Numbered from the stretch's first letter, positions 34,014-43,454 are shown. The stretch: DNA of 64,000 bases from Candidatus Protochlamydia phocaeensis (GCF_001545115.1 NZ_FCNU01000011.1:124001-188000), one strand, 5' to 3'. Notes: generated from the letters alone by a model not told the origin. Numbers and translations: made by a program.

Positions 34014-35922
34014 CATCTGTGAAATACAAATCTTCGTCGATTACATTCTGATAAGACTGAGAAAGCCCCATCCAAGAACCATTAATTCCCTTATTTCGTT
34101 TATTGCTAAGATTCCGATTAAGATTAAAAGCGGCACTAATCAATCCTAAATGCGTAAAGCTCTGAGGAAAATTTCCCAAATATTGCCCTTGAAAGCCCAG
34201 CTGTTCGGAATAAAGTCCTAAGTGATTGGCATAAGACAGCATTTTTTCAAAATAAAAACGCGCTTTTTCCAACTCTCCGGCACGCGATAAGCATTCCACA
34301 AACCAAAAACTGCACAGCGAAAATGTTCCCTCCTCACTACTATGCAATTCATTCTTAACCGGAGTAGCGGATTTCCGGTTAGAGCGGCGATAGCGATAAA
34401 TAAGTGAATCGCATCCCAACTTTTCCTCGATCAATTTTAAAGTGGAAAGCCATTTAGGATCTTTAGGGCTAATAAAGCGCATGAGAGGCATCAAAAGCGT
34501 AGAAGCATCCAAGGCTTTTCCGCCTTTATACTGGACAAAAGCCTGCAATTCTTCATTCCAAAAATCCTGATAGATAGAGCAATAAATGGCATCCCTTTCC
34601 TTTATCCATTTTGAATTAATAGGAAACGAGCGGCCTTCAGCAATTCTGACTGCTCGATCGAATGCTACCCAGCACATTAATCTTGAATAGAGGTATTCCT
34701 TGGGTTTTCCCCTGCTCTCCCAAATGCTATAATCCTTTGTCTGCCAATTCTGACTGAGCCAATCAATTTGCAAGCTCAACGCATTCCAAAAGGAGTAGGA
34801 AATGGGTTCCACATATTTATTGAATAGATAGACGGAATCCATCAATTCGCCATAAATATCAAGCTGGACTTGCTTAAAAGCCAAATTGCCAATACGGACG
34901 GGCTTTGAGCCTTTGTAGCCTTCAAAATTATCTAAAATTTCTTCCTTGAGATTCTCTTCATCGCCTCTTATGCTGTACATCAAATGCAAATGACCGCCTT
35001 TTCCAATAGTCTTGCACAGTCTTTCTACCCAATTCATAAAATCCCTGGCTTCTTTGCCATAGCCAAGCCGAATAAGCGCGTAAACGGTAAAGGCCGCATC
35101 ACGAATCCATGTGTATCGATAATCCCAATTTTTACTGCCCCCCACTTTTTCTGGCAGTCCAAACGTGACGGCTGCCACCATGGATCCATAATGATAAGAG
35201 GTAAGCAGCTTCAAGACTAAGGCTGAGCGGTCGACCATTTCCCTCCAGCGCCCATTGTAATTAGATTGGCTAATCCAATCACGCCAGAACTGGATTGTCA
35301 AAAATAAATGCCGGTCAATAAGCGGTTTTAAATCAGAAGAAGGCTTGTCATTATCTTGAAGATTTTCTAATAGAAAGTCGGCTTCTTCGCCCGCCTTAAG
35401 CGTAAATTCCGCATATCCATCTCCTTGTCTGATGCTCAAGGGAACAGTGCTTGTAAGCCTGAGCTTAAATTCCTTTGTCTCGCTTACAAAAATGAGGGAA
35501 TGGTCTGTCTTGAATATATCATGGCTTGTACGCCCATAATTAAAACGAGGCTGGCAGCGCATGACATAGGTCATCTCGCCTTTAATGCTTTTGACTCTTC
35601 GAATTAAAAGATTGTCCTTACAGCCTTCAAAAACAGGCATAAAGTCCAATATCTCCCCAATTCCCTCATCTGAGAGAAAACGCGTGAGCAGCACATTGGT
35701 ATCGGGTAGGTACATCTGCTTGTTTTTCATTTTCCTATTTTTAGGAAAAATTTCAAAAAACCCTCCCTTCTCTTTATCTAATAAGGCGGCAAAAATACTC
35801 GGTGAATCAAAGGCGGGATAGCATAAAAAATCAATCGAACCATTCAATCCGACAAGTGCAGCCGTGCTTAAATCGCCTATGACGCCGTAATTTTCAATGG
35901 GTTGATAGTCTTTCACGGGCAT
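34000..35922 (-). CDS. Glycoside hydrolase family 15 (glucoamylase/trehalase-like)
   Basis: A 640-residue protein with the GH15 plan. The N-terminal beta-sandwich starts ENYGVIGDLSTAALVGLNGS. An (alpha/alpha)6 barrel follows with WDYRYTWIRDAAFTVYALIR. Catalytic residues lie in SEEGTFSLCSFWFVECL and LYSEQ; GNFPQSFTHLGLI is also typical. Members hydrolyse alpha-glucans or trehalose in the cytoplasm. This could feed on chlamydial glycogen or host trehalose. The gene is single, with a 300-nt leader region upstream. Confidence 0.93.
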   Translation of the reverse strand: MPVKDYQPIENYGVIGDLSTAALVGLNGSIDFLCYPAFDSPSIFAALLDKEKGGFFEIFPKNRKMKNKQMYLPDTNVLLTRFLSDEGIGEILDFMPVFEGCKDNLLIRRVKSIKGEMTYVMRCQPRFNYGRTSHDIFKTDHSLIFVSETKEFKLRLTSTVPLSIRQGDGYAEFTLKAGEEADFLLENLQDNDKPSSDLKPLIDRHLFLTIQFWRDWISQSNYNGRWREMVDRSALVLKLLTSYHYGSMVAAVTFGLPEKVGGSKNWDYRYTWIRDAAFTVYALIRLGYGKEARDFMNWVERLCKTIGKGGHLHLMYSIRGDEENLKEEILDNFEGYKGSKPVRIGNLAFKQVQLDIYGELMDSVYLFNKYVEPISYSFWNALSLQIDWLSQNWQTKDYSIWESRGKPKEYLYSRLMCWVAFDRAVRIAEGRSFPINSKWIKERDAIYCSIYQDFWNEELQAFVQYKGGKALDASTLLMPLMRFISPKDPKWLSTLKLIEEKLGCDSLIYRYRRSNRKSATPVKNELHSSEEGTFSLCSFWFVECLSRAGELEKARFYFEKMLSYANHLGLYSEQLGFQGQYLGNFPQSFTHLGLISAAFNLNRNLSNKRNKGINGSWMGLSQSYQNVIDEDLYFTDEKHL

Positions 35923-36258
35923 CCTATTGAAAAATAAAGGATTAATTTGATTCGCTTTCTTTTTATACGAAAGAGTAAGGCAGAAAAGCGATCTTCATAA
36001 AATAATAAAGGCCCGATCAGAATGGCCGGGACACAAGCTTTCGGAATCGCGAATGATAATTTTTTTTTATAATACAAGCTTGCATCCAATACAATGGAAT
36101 TCTAATGAATAGACTAAGTCCGGAATGGCATTAGCATTTATTTGAAAAATCTGTAATTCTTTTGTAACCATTTGTAGTTCAATAGGATTCAAAAAACCAC
36201 GCGTATGGACTCTCCAGCACCATGCAGACATAGAAGAGAGGATTTGCCTTCATTGGAT
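35923..36258. other. Intergenic spacer between two leftward genes
   Basis: 336 nt with no plausible ORF. A short GGCC-based hairpin (near 36009-36028) and a T-rich run at 36059-36071 are present. The rest shows nothing I can assign. Confidence 0.5.
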
Positions 36259-36648
36259 TTAAGATTGAATATAGGCCTCCGCTTCTATTTCTACAAGCAT
36301 ATCGGGATGGATCAATCCTCTCACCTCGATCATGCTAGTGGCGGGCCGAATGGCCTTAAAGACTTCTCCATGGGCTTTTCCGATTTTTTCCCATTCCCTG
36401 ATATCCGTCACAAACAAACGCGTTCTCACAACGTCTTCCATCTTTGCTCCTGTTTTAGAGAGAGCTTCTTTGATATTATGAAGGATTTGAACTGTCTGCG
36501 CATAAGCATCCCCAACGCCAACCAGCTGTCCATTCTGATCTGTTGCCGTTGTTCCGGACACATGAACAAAAGGGCCTATTCGGACCGCTCTTGAATATCC
36601 TATCAATGGTTCCCAAGGCGTTCCGGTCGAGATAAGTTGTTTTTCCAT
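36259..36648 (-). CDS. RidA family protein (YjgF/YER057c/UK114)
   Basis: A 129-residue protein of the trimeric RidA fold. Motifs: [41 protein letters not shown], and the ending [11 protein letters not shown]. RidA hydrolyses reactive enamine/imine intermediates from PLP enzymes. The catalytic Arg position of canonical RidA (in PxRSxV) reads PATSMIEVR here, as in other Rid subfamilies, so imine deaminase activity is not assured. GAGGG lies just before the ATG. It is divergent from the SDR gene (169-nt spacer). Confidence 0.88.
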   Translation of the reverse strand: MEKQLISTGTPWEPLIGYSRAVRIGPFVHVSGTTATDQNGQLVGVGDAYAQTVQILHNIKEALSKTGAKMEDVVRTRLFVTDIREWEKIGKAHGEVFKAIRPATSMIEVRGLIHPDMLVEIEAEAYIQS

Positions 36649-36817
36649 TGTTCCCTCTCTGAAAAAGCTTGAATTTGCGATTTGATTTCAGCACGTCTGG
36701 CAAAAAATTTCACGCTTTTTACGCTTTATCAAGACATAGATAGCCTTGCAATTTTTAATTGAAAGGCGTATGGAAGGGAATAAGTATCCCGTTTACCTAA
36801 ACATCTAAAAAGCCATT

Positions 36818-37699
36818 ATGATTAACCATCCCCCTAATTTTCAAGGATGTCTGAAAGGAAAAGTCGCTGTCATTACAGGCGCTGCCCGAGGAATCGGACG
36901 AGCTGTGGCCATCGCATTTGCTCGAGAAGGCGCTCATATTGCCGGCATCGATATTTGCTCAGCCGTCTTTCCCCCATCTGGAGTGCAGCCATCCCGTCCG
37001 GAAGATTTAAATGAGACGGGACGCCTAGTGAAAGAGACGGGCAGCCGCTGGCTTGGCTTTATTTTGGACCAACGCAACCTATCGACCCTAAGGACAGCCG
37101 CCGATCAGATCGCACAAGAGTACGGAGGCATCTCTATTTTATTCGCCAATGCGGGCATTCAAAGTTTCAAGCCCTTATTAGAGATGGAAGATGAAGACTG
37201 GCATACGCAAATTGATGTCAATCTTAACGGAACAGCAAATGCCATTAGGGCTTTTGCCCCGCATTTGGTCAAGCGCGGCGGCGGGCGCATTATTGTCACA
37301 GCTTCAACGCAGGGCAGGCATGGCATGAAAAATGGAGCCGCTTATTCGGCTTCTAAATGGGGAATTATCGGCCTGATGAAATCTGCCGCTTTAGAATTGG
37401 GAACGTATGGTATTACTGTCAATGCCCTCATTCCCGGCCTGATCGACACTCCCCTCACACGCCATGAAGAGCGTTATGCACAAGCGCTTCAAGAAGCGGG
37501 CAAACAGCCAAAAGGTTACCCGGCAGATGAGGAAGAAGCCCGCAAGCTCCTTTCCCTTAAATCCCCTCTTGGTATTCCTTGGATCGATCCCAATGATGTC
37601 GCTCCCGTTGCGGTCTTTCTTGCCTCAGACGCTGCGCGCATGATATCCGGCGCCACCTACGACGTCACAGGAGGCGATAGTGCCCACAATAGCGCTTAA
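36818..37699 (+). CDS. Short-chain dehydrogenase/reductase
   Basis: A 293-residue classical SDR. Cofactor motif TGAARGIG (residues 20-27), NAG at 111-113, catalytic Ser163 in VTAST and Tyr176/Lys180 in YSASK. After the Rossmann strand the protein reads GIDIC, an Asp that favours NAD(H). An insertion of about 20 residues follows (FPPSGVQPSRPEDLNE), recalling SDRs of the mycofactocin-associated or carveol dehydrogenase type, though no mycofactocin genes are present. Substrate unknown. Confidence 0.9.
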   Translation: MINHPPNFQGCLKGKVAVITGAARGIGRAVAIAFAREGAHIAGIDICSAVFPPSGVQPSRPEDLNETGRLVKETGSRWLGFILDQRNLSTLRTAADQIAQEYGGISILFANAGIQSFKPLLEMEDEDWHTQIDVNLNGTANAIRAFAPHLVKRGGGRIIVTASTQGRHGMKNGAAYSASKWGIIGLMKSAALELGTYGITVNALIPGLIDTPLTRHEERYAQALQEAGKQPKGYPADEEEARKLLSLKSPLGIPWIDPNDVAPVAVFLASDAARMISGATYDVTGGDSAHNSA

Positions 37700-37737
37700 A
37701 TAGCTCCTTGCCAAAAACAGCTTCAAACTGACTTATT

Positions 37738-37755
37738 TTAACCTGAGTTTAGAAG
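37738..37755. repeat. Family A repeat fragment supplying a stop codon
   Basis: TTAACCTGAGTTTAGAAG matches the first half of the family A consensus. Its TTA is the TAA stop of the leftward ArsC-like gene, which faces the SDR gene. Confidence 0.5.
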
Positions 37756-38100
37756 GCTTGCCCATTCGGCTTCATTAAAGCCGACGAGCCCGCTATTTTC
37801 TCCAATCAAAAAAGGCCGCTTGATCAGCATGCCATGCTGGCTTAAGAGAGCCAGCGCATCAGGCTGCGGCAAATCCTTTATTTTCTCTGCCATGTTCATG
37901 TCCCGATAAAGCTGGCCTGAGGAATTAAAAAGTTTCTTTATATTTCCGTTCACATGGCGCAGCATTGCTTGCAGTTCCTGTATAGAAGGCGGCTCGTCCG
38001 TTATTTCCTTGCGGACAAACGAGACATTATTTTTTGCCAGAAAACTCAAGGCTTTTTGGCAAGTCGAGCATTTGCTATAAACATAGACTTTCATCATCAT
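37738..38100 (-). CDS. ArsC/Spx-family thioredoxin-fold protein
   Basis: A 120-residue protein starting at the ATG run at 38100 (MMMKVYVYSKCSTCQKA); the frame stays open 25 codons upstream but only in non-conserved sequence overlapping the next gene. It has the ArsC-family CxxC (Cys11/Cys14), the middle GNIKKLFNSSGQLYRDMN, and the typical LLSQHGMLIKRPFLIG with the conserved Arg-Pro. Related proteins are arsenate reductases or redox regulators (Spx, MgsR, YffB); no arsenic genes are nearby. Its stop codon lies inside a family A repeat. Confidence 0.85.
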   Translation of the reverse strand: MMMKVYVYSKCSTCQKALSFLAKNNVSFVRKEITDEPPSIQELQAMLRHVNGNIKKLFNSSGQLYRDMNMAEKIKDLPQPDALALLSQHGMLIKRPFLIGENSGLVGFNEAEWASLLNSG

Positions 38101-38159
38101 ATCACTTGATTTGTGGATTTGAAATGCAGGCAACGAGAAAAGCGATTCGCTTCTATTTT

Positions 38160-38780
38160 CTAATCCTTTTGGCAAAAGACCCGAAAGCTAGAATGGGATT
38201 GATAAGAATGCGATTTCTCGACCAGATCAAAGGCCAGTATCTTAAAACGCGCTTTTTGCAGAAAGTCTTTAAGTTCTTTTTCTTCAAAAAAAGACCAAAA
38301 TTTTTCCACTTGGTTTTTATAGCGCACATCTTTCTCTAATCCCTCTCCGCATCCCTGCTTAAGGGTCAGATAAAAGCATCCCTTTTCTTTTAAGGCTGCG
38401 TGAATGGTTTTTAAGACCGATAGAAAGCGATTCTTAGAAATATGCAGCAAAGAACAGCCTGCCCAAGCTCCCTCAAAGGTCTCATCGGAAAAAGCCATTT
38501 CCTCTATGTCCATGATCTGAAACTCAGCTAAAGGGGCCGTCGCTTTTGCTATTTCAATTAATTCGGAGCAAAAATCAATCCCTATCACCTTAACCCCTTT
38601 CTCAGTAAAAATTTTGGCATCCCTGCCGGACCCGCAGCCTATATCCAGAATCTTGGCTTGGGAAGGTAAAAGCTGAATAAATTTTTCAATGGATTGCAAA
38701 GGGGCTAAATCAGCCACATTCAAGGCAAATGCTTGTGCTGTGGCCTGGTAGCTGTCTTTTGTGATGGCTTTGTTATGCAC
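38160..38780 (-). CDS. Class I SAM-dependent methyltransferase
   Basis: A methyltransferase of about 206 residues: motif I KILDIGCGSGRDAKIFTEKG, acidic loop GIDFCSELIEIA, EFQIMDIEEMAF, and AALKEKGCFYLTLKQG. I chose the GTG at 38780 because GAGGGG lies 6 nt before it and the family alignment begins there; the frame is open to an ATG at 38837. It is followed 59 nt later by the ArsC-like gene, probably in one transcript. Substrate unknown. Confidence 0.82.
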   Translation of the reverse strand: MHNKAITKDSYQATAQAFALNVADLAPLQSIEKFIQLLPSQAKILDIGCGSGRDAKIFTEKGVKVIGIDFCSELIEIAKATAPLAEFQIMDIEEMAFSDETFEGAWAGCSLLHISKNRFLSVLKTIHAALKEKGCFYLTLKQGCGEGLEKDVRYKNQVEKFWSFFEEKELKDFLQKARFKILAFDLVEKSHSYQSHSSFRVFCQKD

Positions 38781-38930
38781 CTCTTTCCCCTCTTCTTTTA
38801 ACCTAAATCTTAAACAGGCATTGTACTTTGCGTGCATTTTTTAGCAAATGGCTTATCTTTCCATTCATTCTTTTTCCCATCCCATTCAACCAGATGGCTT
38901 TAAACAATGCCAACCGGATAAAGCATAGGT

Positions 38931-40601
38931 CTACTCCTCATAGTGTTCCTCATTGGTCAAACAGCGAACGCCCCCTTTCTTATTCGCAATAAATGAGGAA
39001 AGCTCAGCAATGGTATATAGGGCCATATTTGTAAAGGTACAAGAAAAAAGCCGGGTAAACTTTTTATGAATCATTTCTTCTATTACATGCGAAGGCCCAG
39101 TCGTCACAAAGCACAGCTGTTTTCTCTCTGCTTCTCCCTCTTTCTCTTTCGCGAATAGCTGAGCGCCCTTTTTGCCATCCAAAAAAATGCCATTGCAATA
39201 ATTCAAAGAAACCTTAGGATAATCTGCGTTGAAAACGGCAGGCATGGTCAGCACAGACACGCCCTGCTTCTTCAATAGAGCGATGCGCTTTTTTTGATTG
39301 GCTCCGCACTTTTCCATGCCTTTTAGAGCTTTCTTCTGAAATTGCCTCAAAATCAATCGTTCTTTTCTTGTCAAATCCTCGCTTTTTTCAATGACATTTA
39401 AAAATTTTAATGCTTTCTTATTGTCGTGTAAAACCACCTTTCCATCCGGGGTGACAAACATCTGCATATCAATATGAAAATGATCTTGAGGAATGAACAC
39501 GCAATTTGCCAAAGGGACCCGCAACTCTTGTGCCATGCGCTGTTTGGTGAGACGTAATTTTGCTTCTAACTTTCTGGCATTTGCCGCATATTTCTTTTTT
39601 TCTTTCTCTGTAAGAGGAGCTATCAGGCGCTTTCGATAAGCGAGCTCTTTTAGATTCATTTTAATTAAGCGCGTCCAGGGAATGTCCTCTTCCTCCAGAT
39701 GCAATTCTTCTCTGCTATTATTGTTTATTTGCCAAATGATCCGGGCGTCCCATTTCTTTGCCAGCTTGGGAAACTGGATAGTCGCATATAAATCTCGATT
39801 GCGTGCGAGCCGATAGGCCTCATCAGAAGGTTCAGTGTCTTCCGCCGTCCATTCAATCTTTTCAAAATACCTTTGCTCCTCTAAAGCAATTAGACTGAGA
39901 TAAAGGCTTAATTCTCCAATAATAGCTTTAGGTTTTCCCTCATGCCAATAAAGGAAGCAATTCCCTCCTTCTATGCAAGTCTTGCCTTGCTCATAAGGGA
40001 TGCGCATATATTCTGCTGTAAAGATGGCTTGATTGACATTTCTCCTTTCAAATCCTTTTCCCATCCCGGTTTCATTAACAAGGCGGTCATTATCTTTGAT
40101 TAAAAAATGATTGACAGACGCAGGCAGATTAGCGAGAAAATAATGGCAAATAAAAAAATTTTTAATGCTATAAGGAATTAAAAATCCCCCTTCTAAAAGG
40201 CCAATATGCGAGTCTCTAATAAAGACTGAACAGCGCTCATCTGCAGAGGGGATCGAAAAAAGTAAAGGGGAGAGGTCTTTTAGAGTTTCTTTAGAAGCCT
40301 CTTTGCTAGACATCCAAAAACGCCTATCAAGAGGACGCCTAGGCGGATTTCCATTTAGCTCATCTGCTTTTTTTTTAACAGATTCAAATGCACAAAGTGC
40401 CAGACTAGCCACATGGGAATCGCTTTGCAAGCAAGAGCTTGCTAAATAGGAAGGATTGCCATCATTTAAAACAGCTTCATCATCTTGATAACCAGAGAAA
40501 TCTGTAAACTGCGTCTCCACTTCGTTAAGTGCCGCTATTTCCTCGCTTCGTGTAATCATTATCTGGTTAGGTGGGGATTGACTTGAAAAATAGACAGACA
40601 T
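38931..40601 (-). CDS. Putative pentein-fold guanidino hydrolase/deiminase (PAD/ADI-like)
   Basis: A 556-residue soluble protein that I read as a member of the guanidino-group-modifying (pentein) superfamily. All expected sites occur in order: Asp130 in VFIRDSHIGLLEGGFLIP (compare WxRDxGP), EGGN at 211-214, His376/Asp378 in HFHIDMQMF, and Cys547 in KKGGVRCLTNEE near the C-terminus (compare GGGxRCM in arginine deiminases). Substrates in this superfamily include free arginine, agmatine, dimethylarginine and peptidyl-arginine. The large insertions, and no signal peptide, are unlike housekeeping arginine deiminase; an effector role is possible. The overall resemblance is limited to these motifs. 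Confidence 0.6.
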   Translation of the reverse strand: MSVYFSSQSPPNQIMITRSEEIAALNEVETQFTDFSGYQDDEAVLNDGNPSYLASSCLQSDSHVASLALCAFESVKKKADELNGNPPRRPLDRRFWMSSKEASKETLKDLSPLLFSIPSADERCSVFIRDSHIGLLEGGFLIPYSIKNFFICHYFLANLPASVNHFLIKDNDRLVNETGMGKGFERRNVNQAIFTAEYMRIPYEQGKTCIEGGNCFLYWHEGKPKAIIGELSLYLSLIALEEQRYFEKIEWTAEDTEPSDEAYRLARNRDLYATIQFPKLAKKWDARIIWQINNNSREELHLEEEDIPWTRLIKMNLKELAYRKRLIAPLTEKEKKKYAANARKLEAKLRLTKQRMAQELRVPLANCVFIPQDHFHIDMQMFVTPDGKVVLHDNKKALKFLNVIEKSEDLTRKERLILRQFQKKALKGMEKCGANQKKRIALLKKQGVSVLTMPAVFNADYPKVSLNYCNGIFLDGKKGAQLFAKEKEGEAERKQLCFVTTGPSHVIEEMIHKKFTRLFSCTFTNMALYTIAELSSFIANKKGGVRCLTNEEHYEE

Positions 40602-40735
40602 TTTACCCTTCTCTAGAGTGCATCCTAGCTTTTATCAGGATCCAAATTTAAATATTTTTTCTAGAATTTGAACGTTTAATTTAGATACAAAGCCTATTGA
40701 TTGACAATTCACTATTGCTGCTAAATGAAAAATAA

Positions 40736-40765
40736 GAGAGAGAGAGTTTTTTTCTCTCTCCCCTT
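40736..40765 (-). terminator. Hairpin after the secreted-protein gene at 40787
   Basis: On the leftward strand GAGAGAG (40760-40754) pairs with CTCTCTC (40746-40740), and the transcript continues TCTTATTTTTC. It lies 22 nt after the stop of the 40787-41413 gene. Confidence 0.5.
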
Positions 40766-40786
40766 TTTATTCAACTCATGGATGCA

Positions 40787-41413
40787 TTAACCGGGATACC
40801 AATTGGCTCGGCATAGATTATCATAGATCCGGCCAAAGCAATCTGAATGTCCGCTCTGCTGCTGCACAGAAAAATGCTCTTGAAAGGTTGTAAAGGTGGG
40901 CAGGCGTGAATCGGAAGGAAGCACTCCAAGCTGAATGCCTTTTTCTGCTATTTTAGCTGCATTTAGCGAGTTTTGATATTCTAAATATTCCATCGATCTT
41001 ACATACGTCGCTTTATCTATTTTTCTCTGAATAGCAAGCCCCGCAAGATACTCAAATTGAGAATCTACGGAAGCATTATGCAATTCAAATAAAATAGACC
41101 CTATCAAATCCCCTTCCGTTGTTTTAGAAGACATCGCCACACAAATCATGCGCTGGTCAGGATCCCAATAAGCCCCAAAAAAGTTAGATAATTTGGTATT
41201 TTTGACAGCAATTTGAATGGCTCCTTCTTTTTGAATAGAAGCGATTAATGCCTTTGCCTCGGGAACCTTTAAAATTTTATTTAAAATAGACTGCAGTTGC
41301 GGTGAACAGCGCACAGTCACCTTTTCTTCACTTTGAGCAGCATGCAAGGAATAAAAAAAAGGTGCTTGGCAAAATAAAAATGTAAATAAAATTTTAACTA
41401 AAACTTTATTCAT
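40787..41413 (-). CDS. Uncharacterised secreted protein
   Basis: A 208-residue protein with a typical signal peptide (MNKVLVKILFTFLFCQAPFF, likely cleaved after SLHAA) and a mature part of ~180 residues. It contains GSILFELHNASVDSQF and a C-terminal Cys pair (DCFGRIYDNLC). The ELHNA motif recurs in several uncharacterised bacterial protein families, but no function follows from it. The nearest upstream gene is another signal-peptide protein in the same direction (135 nt away). Confidence 0.75.
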   Translation of the reverse strand: MNKVLVKILFTFLFCQAPFFYSLHAAQSEEKVTVRCSPQLQSILNKILKVPEAKALIASIQKEGAIQIAVKNTKLSNFFGAYWDPDQRMICVAMSSKTTEGDLIGSILFELHNASVDSQFEYLAGLAIQRKIDKATYVRSMEYLEYQNSLNAAKIAEKGIQLGVLPSDSRLPTFTTFQEHFSVQQQSGHSDCFGRIYDNLCRANWYPG

Positions 41414-41548
41414 AATTCCCCCTATTTAATTTAAAGAGGGAAAAGATAAATAAACAAAGCAATACAATCAATCAAATTAAATCAAAATTCAATTAAAATA
41501 ATTTATTAATTTATAACTACATTTTTAATGGCAACTATAAATTTTAAC

Positions 41549-42877
41549 TTACTTTAAATATTCCACTTCTATTTCTGTTTGGAAATAATTAACAGCGCTT
41601 TGAAAGACAGCCTGGTCAAGGGATTTTTGAATGGGATCGTCTTCTTTTAGATAGGAGCTATAGCTGATTAGACGTCCCAATTTTGAATAGACCTTATAAA
41701 ATCGCCATGATCGCTTATCCAGGGGGTGATTAGTCTTAGCCTCATAAGCCTGATAGAAAGCGGCAAGCAAGCGGTTAATTTCATCTTCCGAGAGAAGTCC
41801 TAATGCTTTTCTGCGCAAATTTTCTTCTGCTTTTAATAAATCCATCGTACCGTCCAATAAGGGCCGTTCGTGAATATCGATAGAGAAATGCAGCTTGGCC
41901 AGATCAATAAAAGTAAAATGATCACTCGCTTCATCATAGAACATATTACCCAAGTGGGCGTCTCCATGTGCATAGCTGCAAGCAATGAGAGCGAGACATG
42001 CCCCCTGCTGAACGTCTTTAACATATTGAATAAAATCAGAAAGAGAAACCTCTTTTGATAGCTCGTCCACAATCAAGGGATGGTCAATAATTTGATTAAA
42101 CTTATCTTCATACTTCATAAGAACATTCGAAGGAAGTGAGCTTAAATAGGGAGCTTTTATGCGATGAAGTTCTGCTAAACTTTCTCCCATCCGACTAAAG
42201 GCTTTTTGAGCCGCCTCTATCTGTAAGTCTCGTTGTTCCGAAGAGAGGTGCTGAACAGCTATTTGCTGGATATATTGGTCCATCCGCTTGCCTTTAGCGA
42301 CTGTCTCTAATAGTAGCCCCCATTCCTGGCCTTCAAGATTACAGCTTGCAACTGCCAGCGGTTCAATGCTATCTACCTTGGCAAGGGAAAGCTGCCTGAT
42401 TAAATCCAAAGCTGAGATTTCCGGTAGAAATTTACTTGAAGATTGGCGAGGCCCTCGAAACGCTTTGACAATATAAATCAATTGACCCTGTTGATCCATT
42501 ATCATAAATACAAGGTCATGCGATTTTCCTCCTAAATTCGTCTGTTTCGCATCCACAATCGCAAAAGAAGACGCATCGATGGATAAAGCCTCCTCTAAGA
42601 AAGTGGCAATGGCATTTTCAAGATTATCAGAGGAATAACAGACAAGGTCTGCATAAGCGTTTTCTAGTAAAGCTTGGGTTCTTTCTTTTTCTAATTCAAC
42701 CGGAAGGCTTGTATCTATGCGATATTGCCTTGCACATGCAATCACTTCTTGAAGAGCATCTTTCTGAGAAACCAAAAAAGAGGGGCTATGGTCAGCAATC
42801 CCATCATGACTTAAAAGAAAAGAAAAAAAAATTAAGAAAAAGCCAAACAAGCTCTTAAATAATTTATTAAAACTCAT
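41549..42877 (-). CDS. Putative secreted kinase-fold (APH-like) phosphotransferase
   Basis: A 442-residue protein with an N-terminal signal peptide (LFKSLFGFFLIFFSFLLS). The rest resembles aminoglycoside phosphotransferase/choline kinase-type kinases: a beta3-like IYIVKAFRG with a candidate Lys, LLLETVAKG hinge, the catalytic loop YAHGDAHLGNMF with Asp306 and Asn311, and metal-binding Asp325 in FTFIDLAKL. These enzymes phosphorylate small molecules or proteins. A Sec signal on such a fold is unusual because ATP is scarce in the periplasm; export further into the host is a possibility. The 577-nt region upstream is very A/T-rich. Confidence 0.72.
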   Translation of the reverse strand: MSFNKLFKSLFGFFLIFFSFLLSHDGIADHSPSFLVSQKDALQEVIACARQYRIDTSLPVELEKERTQALLENAYADLVCYSSDNLENAIATFLEEALSIDASSFAIVDAKQTNLGGKSHDLVFMIMDQQGQLIYIVKAFRGPRQSSSKFLPEISALDLIRQLSLAKVDSIEPLAVASCNLEGQEWGLLLETVAKGKRMDQYIQQIAVQHLSSEQRDLQIEAAQKAFSRMGESLAELHRIKAPYLSSLPSNVLMKYEDKFNQIIDHPLIVDELSKEVSLSDFIQYVKDVQQGACLALIACSYAHGDAHLGNMFYDEASDHFTFIDLAKLHFSIDIHERPLLDGTMDLLKAEENLRRKALGLLSEDEINRLLAAFYQAYEAKTNHPLDKRSWRFYKVYSKLGRLISYSSYLKEDDPIQKSLDQAVFQSAVNYFQTEIEVEYLK

Positions 42878-43454
42878 AACAACCTATATTGAAATTATTC
42901 TCGAATCTAAATTATTAATATTTTAGATAGCTTATTAGTTATAAAAACAGAATTAATCAAATTAAAAAAAACCGAAACAAGACAATAATTTAAACATAAT
43001 CAATTAAATAAACAACAATTCAACTTTGAAATGTTTTTAACCATTAATAAAAAACACTTAATTATTAAAAAATGCGTAAATTTTATTCACATGAGTTTGG
43101 AGTTTTTTAGGAAATAAAAGCAATAAAAAAGAAATTGCTATTGGCAAAATAGAAATGAATGATAATTTTTTTGATACCATCCGGCCGCCATCAATGACTT
43201 TGGCGTGATCGCATAGGCGATATATGATGAAGGGAAATTTTTCTAGAAAAGCTAACCGATTGATCCCTCATATTCCAGCTTCCCTTGGCTTTAAAAGGCA
43301 GCTAGCCTTTATAACAATGCCCCCCATCTTTAGCTCAAACATTTGGCAAGTCCTGCACCGATTCCCCTATTACAACGAGTGATCAAAGCTATTTAGCCTT
43401 TGAAATGAAGCTCTATAGTTCTACCCCCTTATTAAGTCCATTCAAGAGCCATTT
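42878..43454. other. Long A/T-rich intergenic region
   Basis: 577 nt without a convincing gene. Residues of a family A repeat lie at 43089-43111. The left 200 nt, upstream of the kinase-like gene, is nearly pure A/T like other effector-type upstream regions here; the right part is of ordinary composition and may be decayed sequence. Confidence 0.5.
43089..43111 (+). repeat. Family A repeat half copy
   Basis: ACATGAGTTTGGAGTTTTTT matches the family A consensus with one change; the start ACATGAG equals the left arm of the 14623 copy. Confidence 0.5.

Noticed and set aside
36205-36594. 129-codon rightward ORF
   Set aside because: Antisense shadow of the RidA gene, which has a full family match and ribosome site.
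37738-38175. Longer ArsC-like protein starting at 38175
   Set aside because: The extra 25 residues are not family-like and overlap the methyltransferase gene; the ATG run at 38100 gives the normal length.
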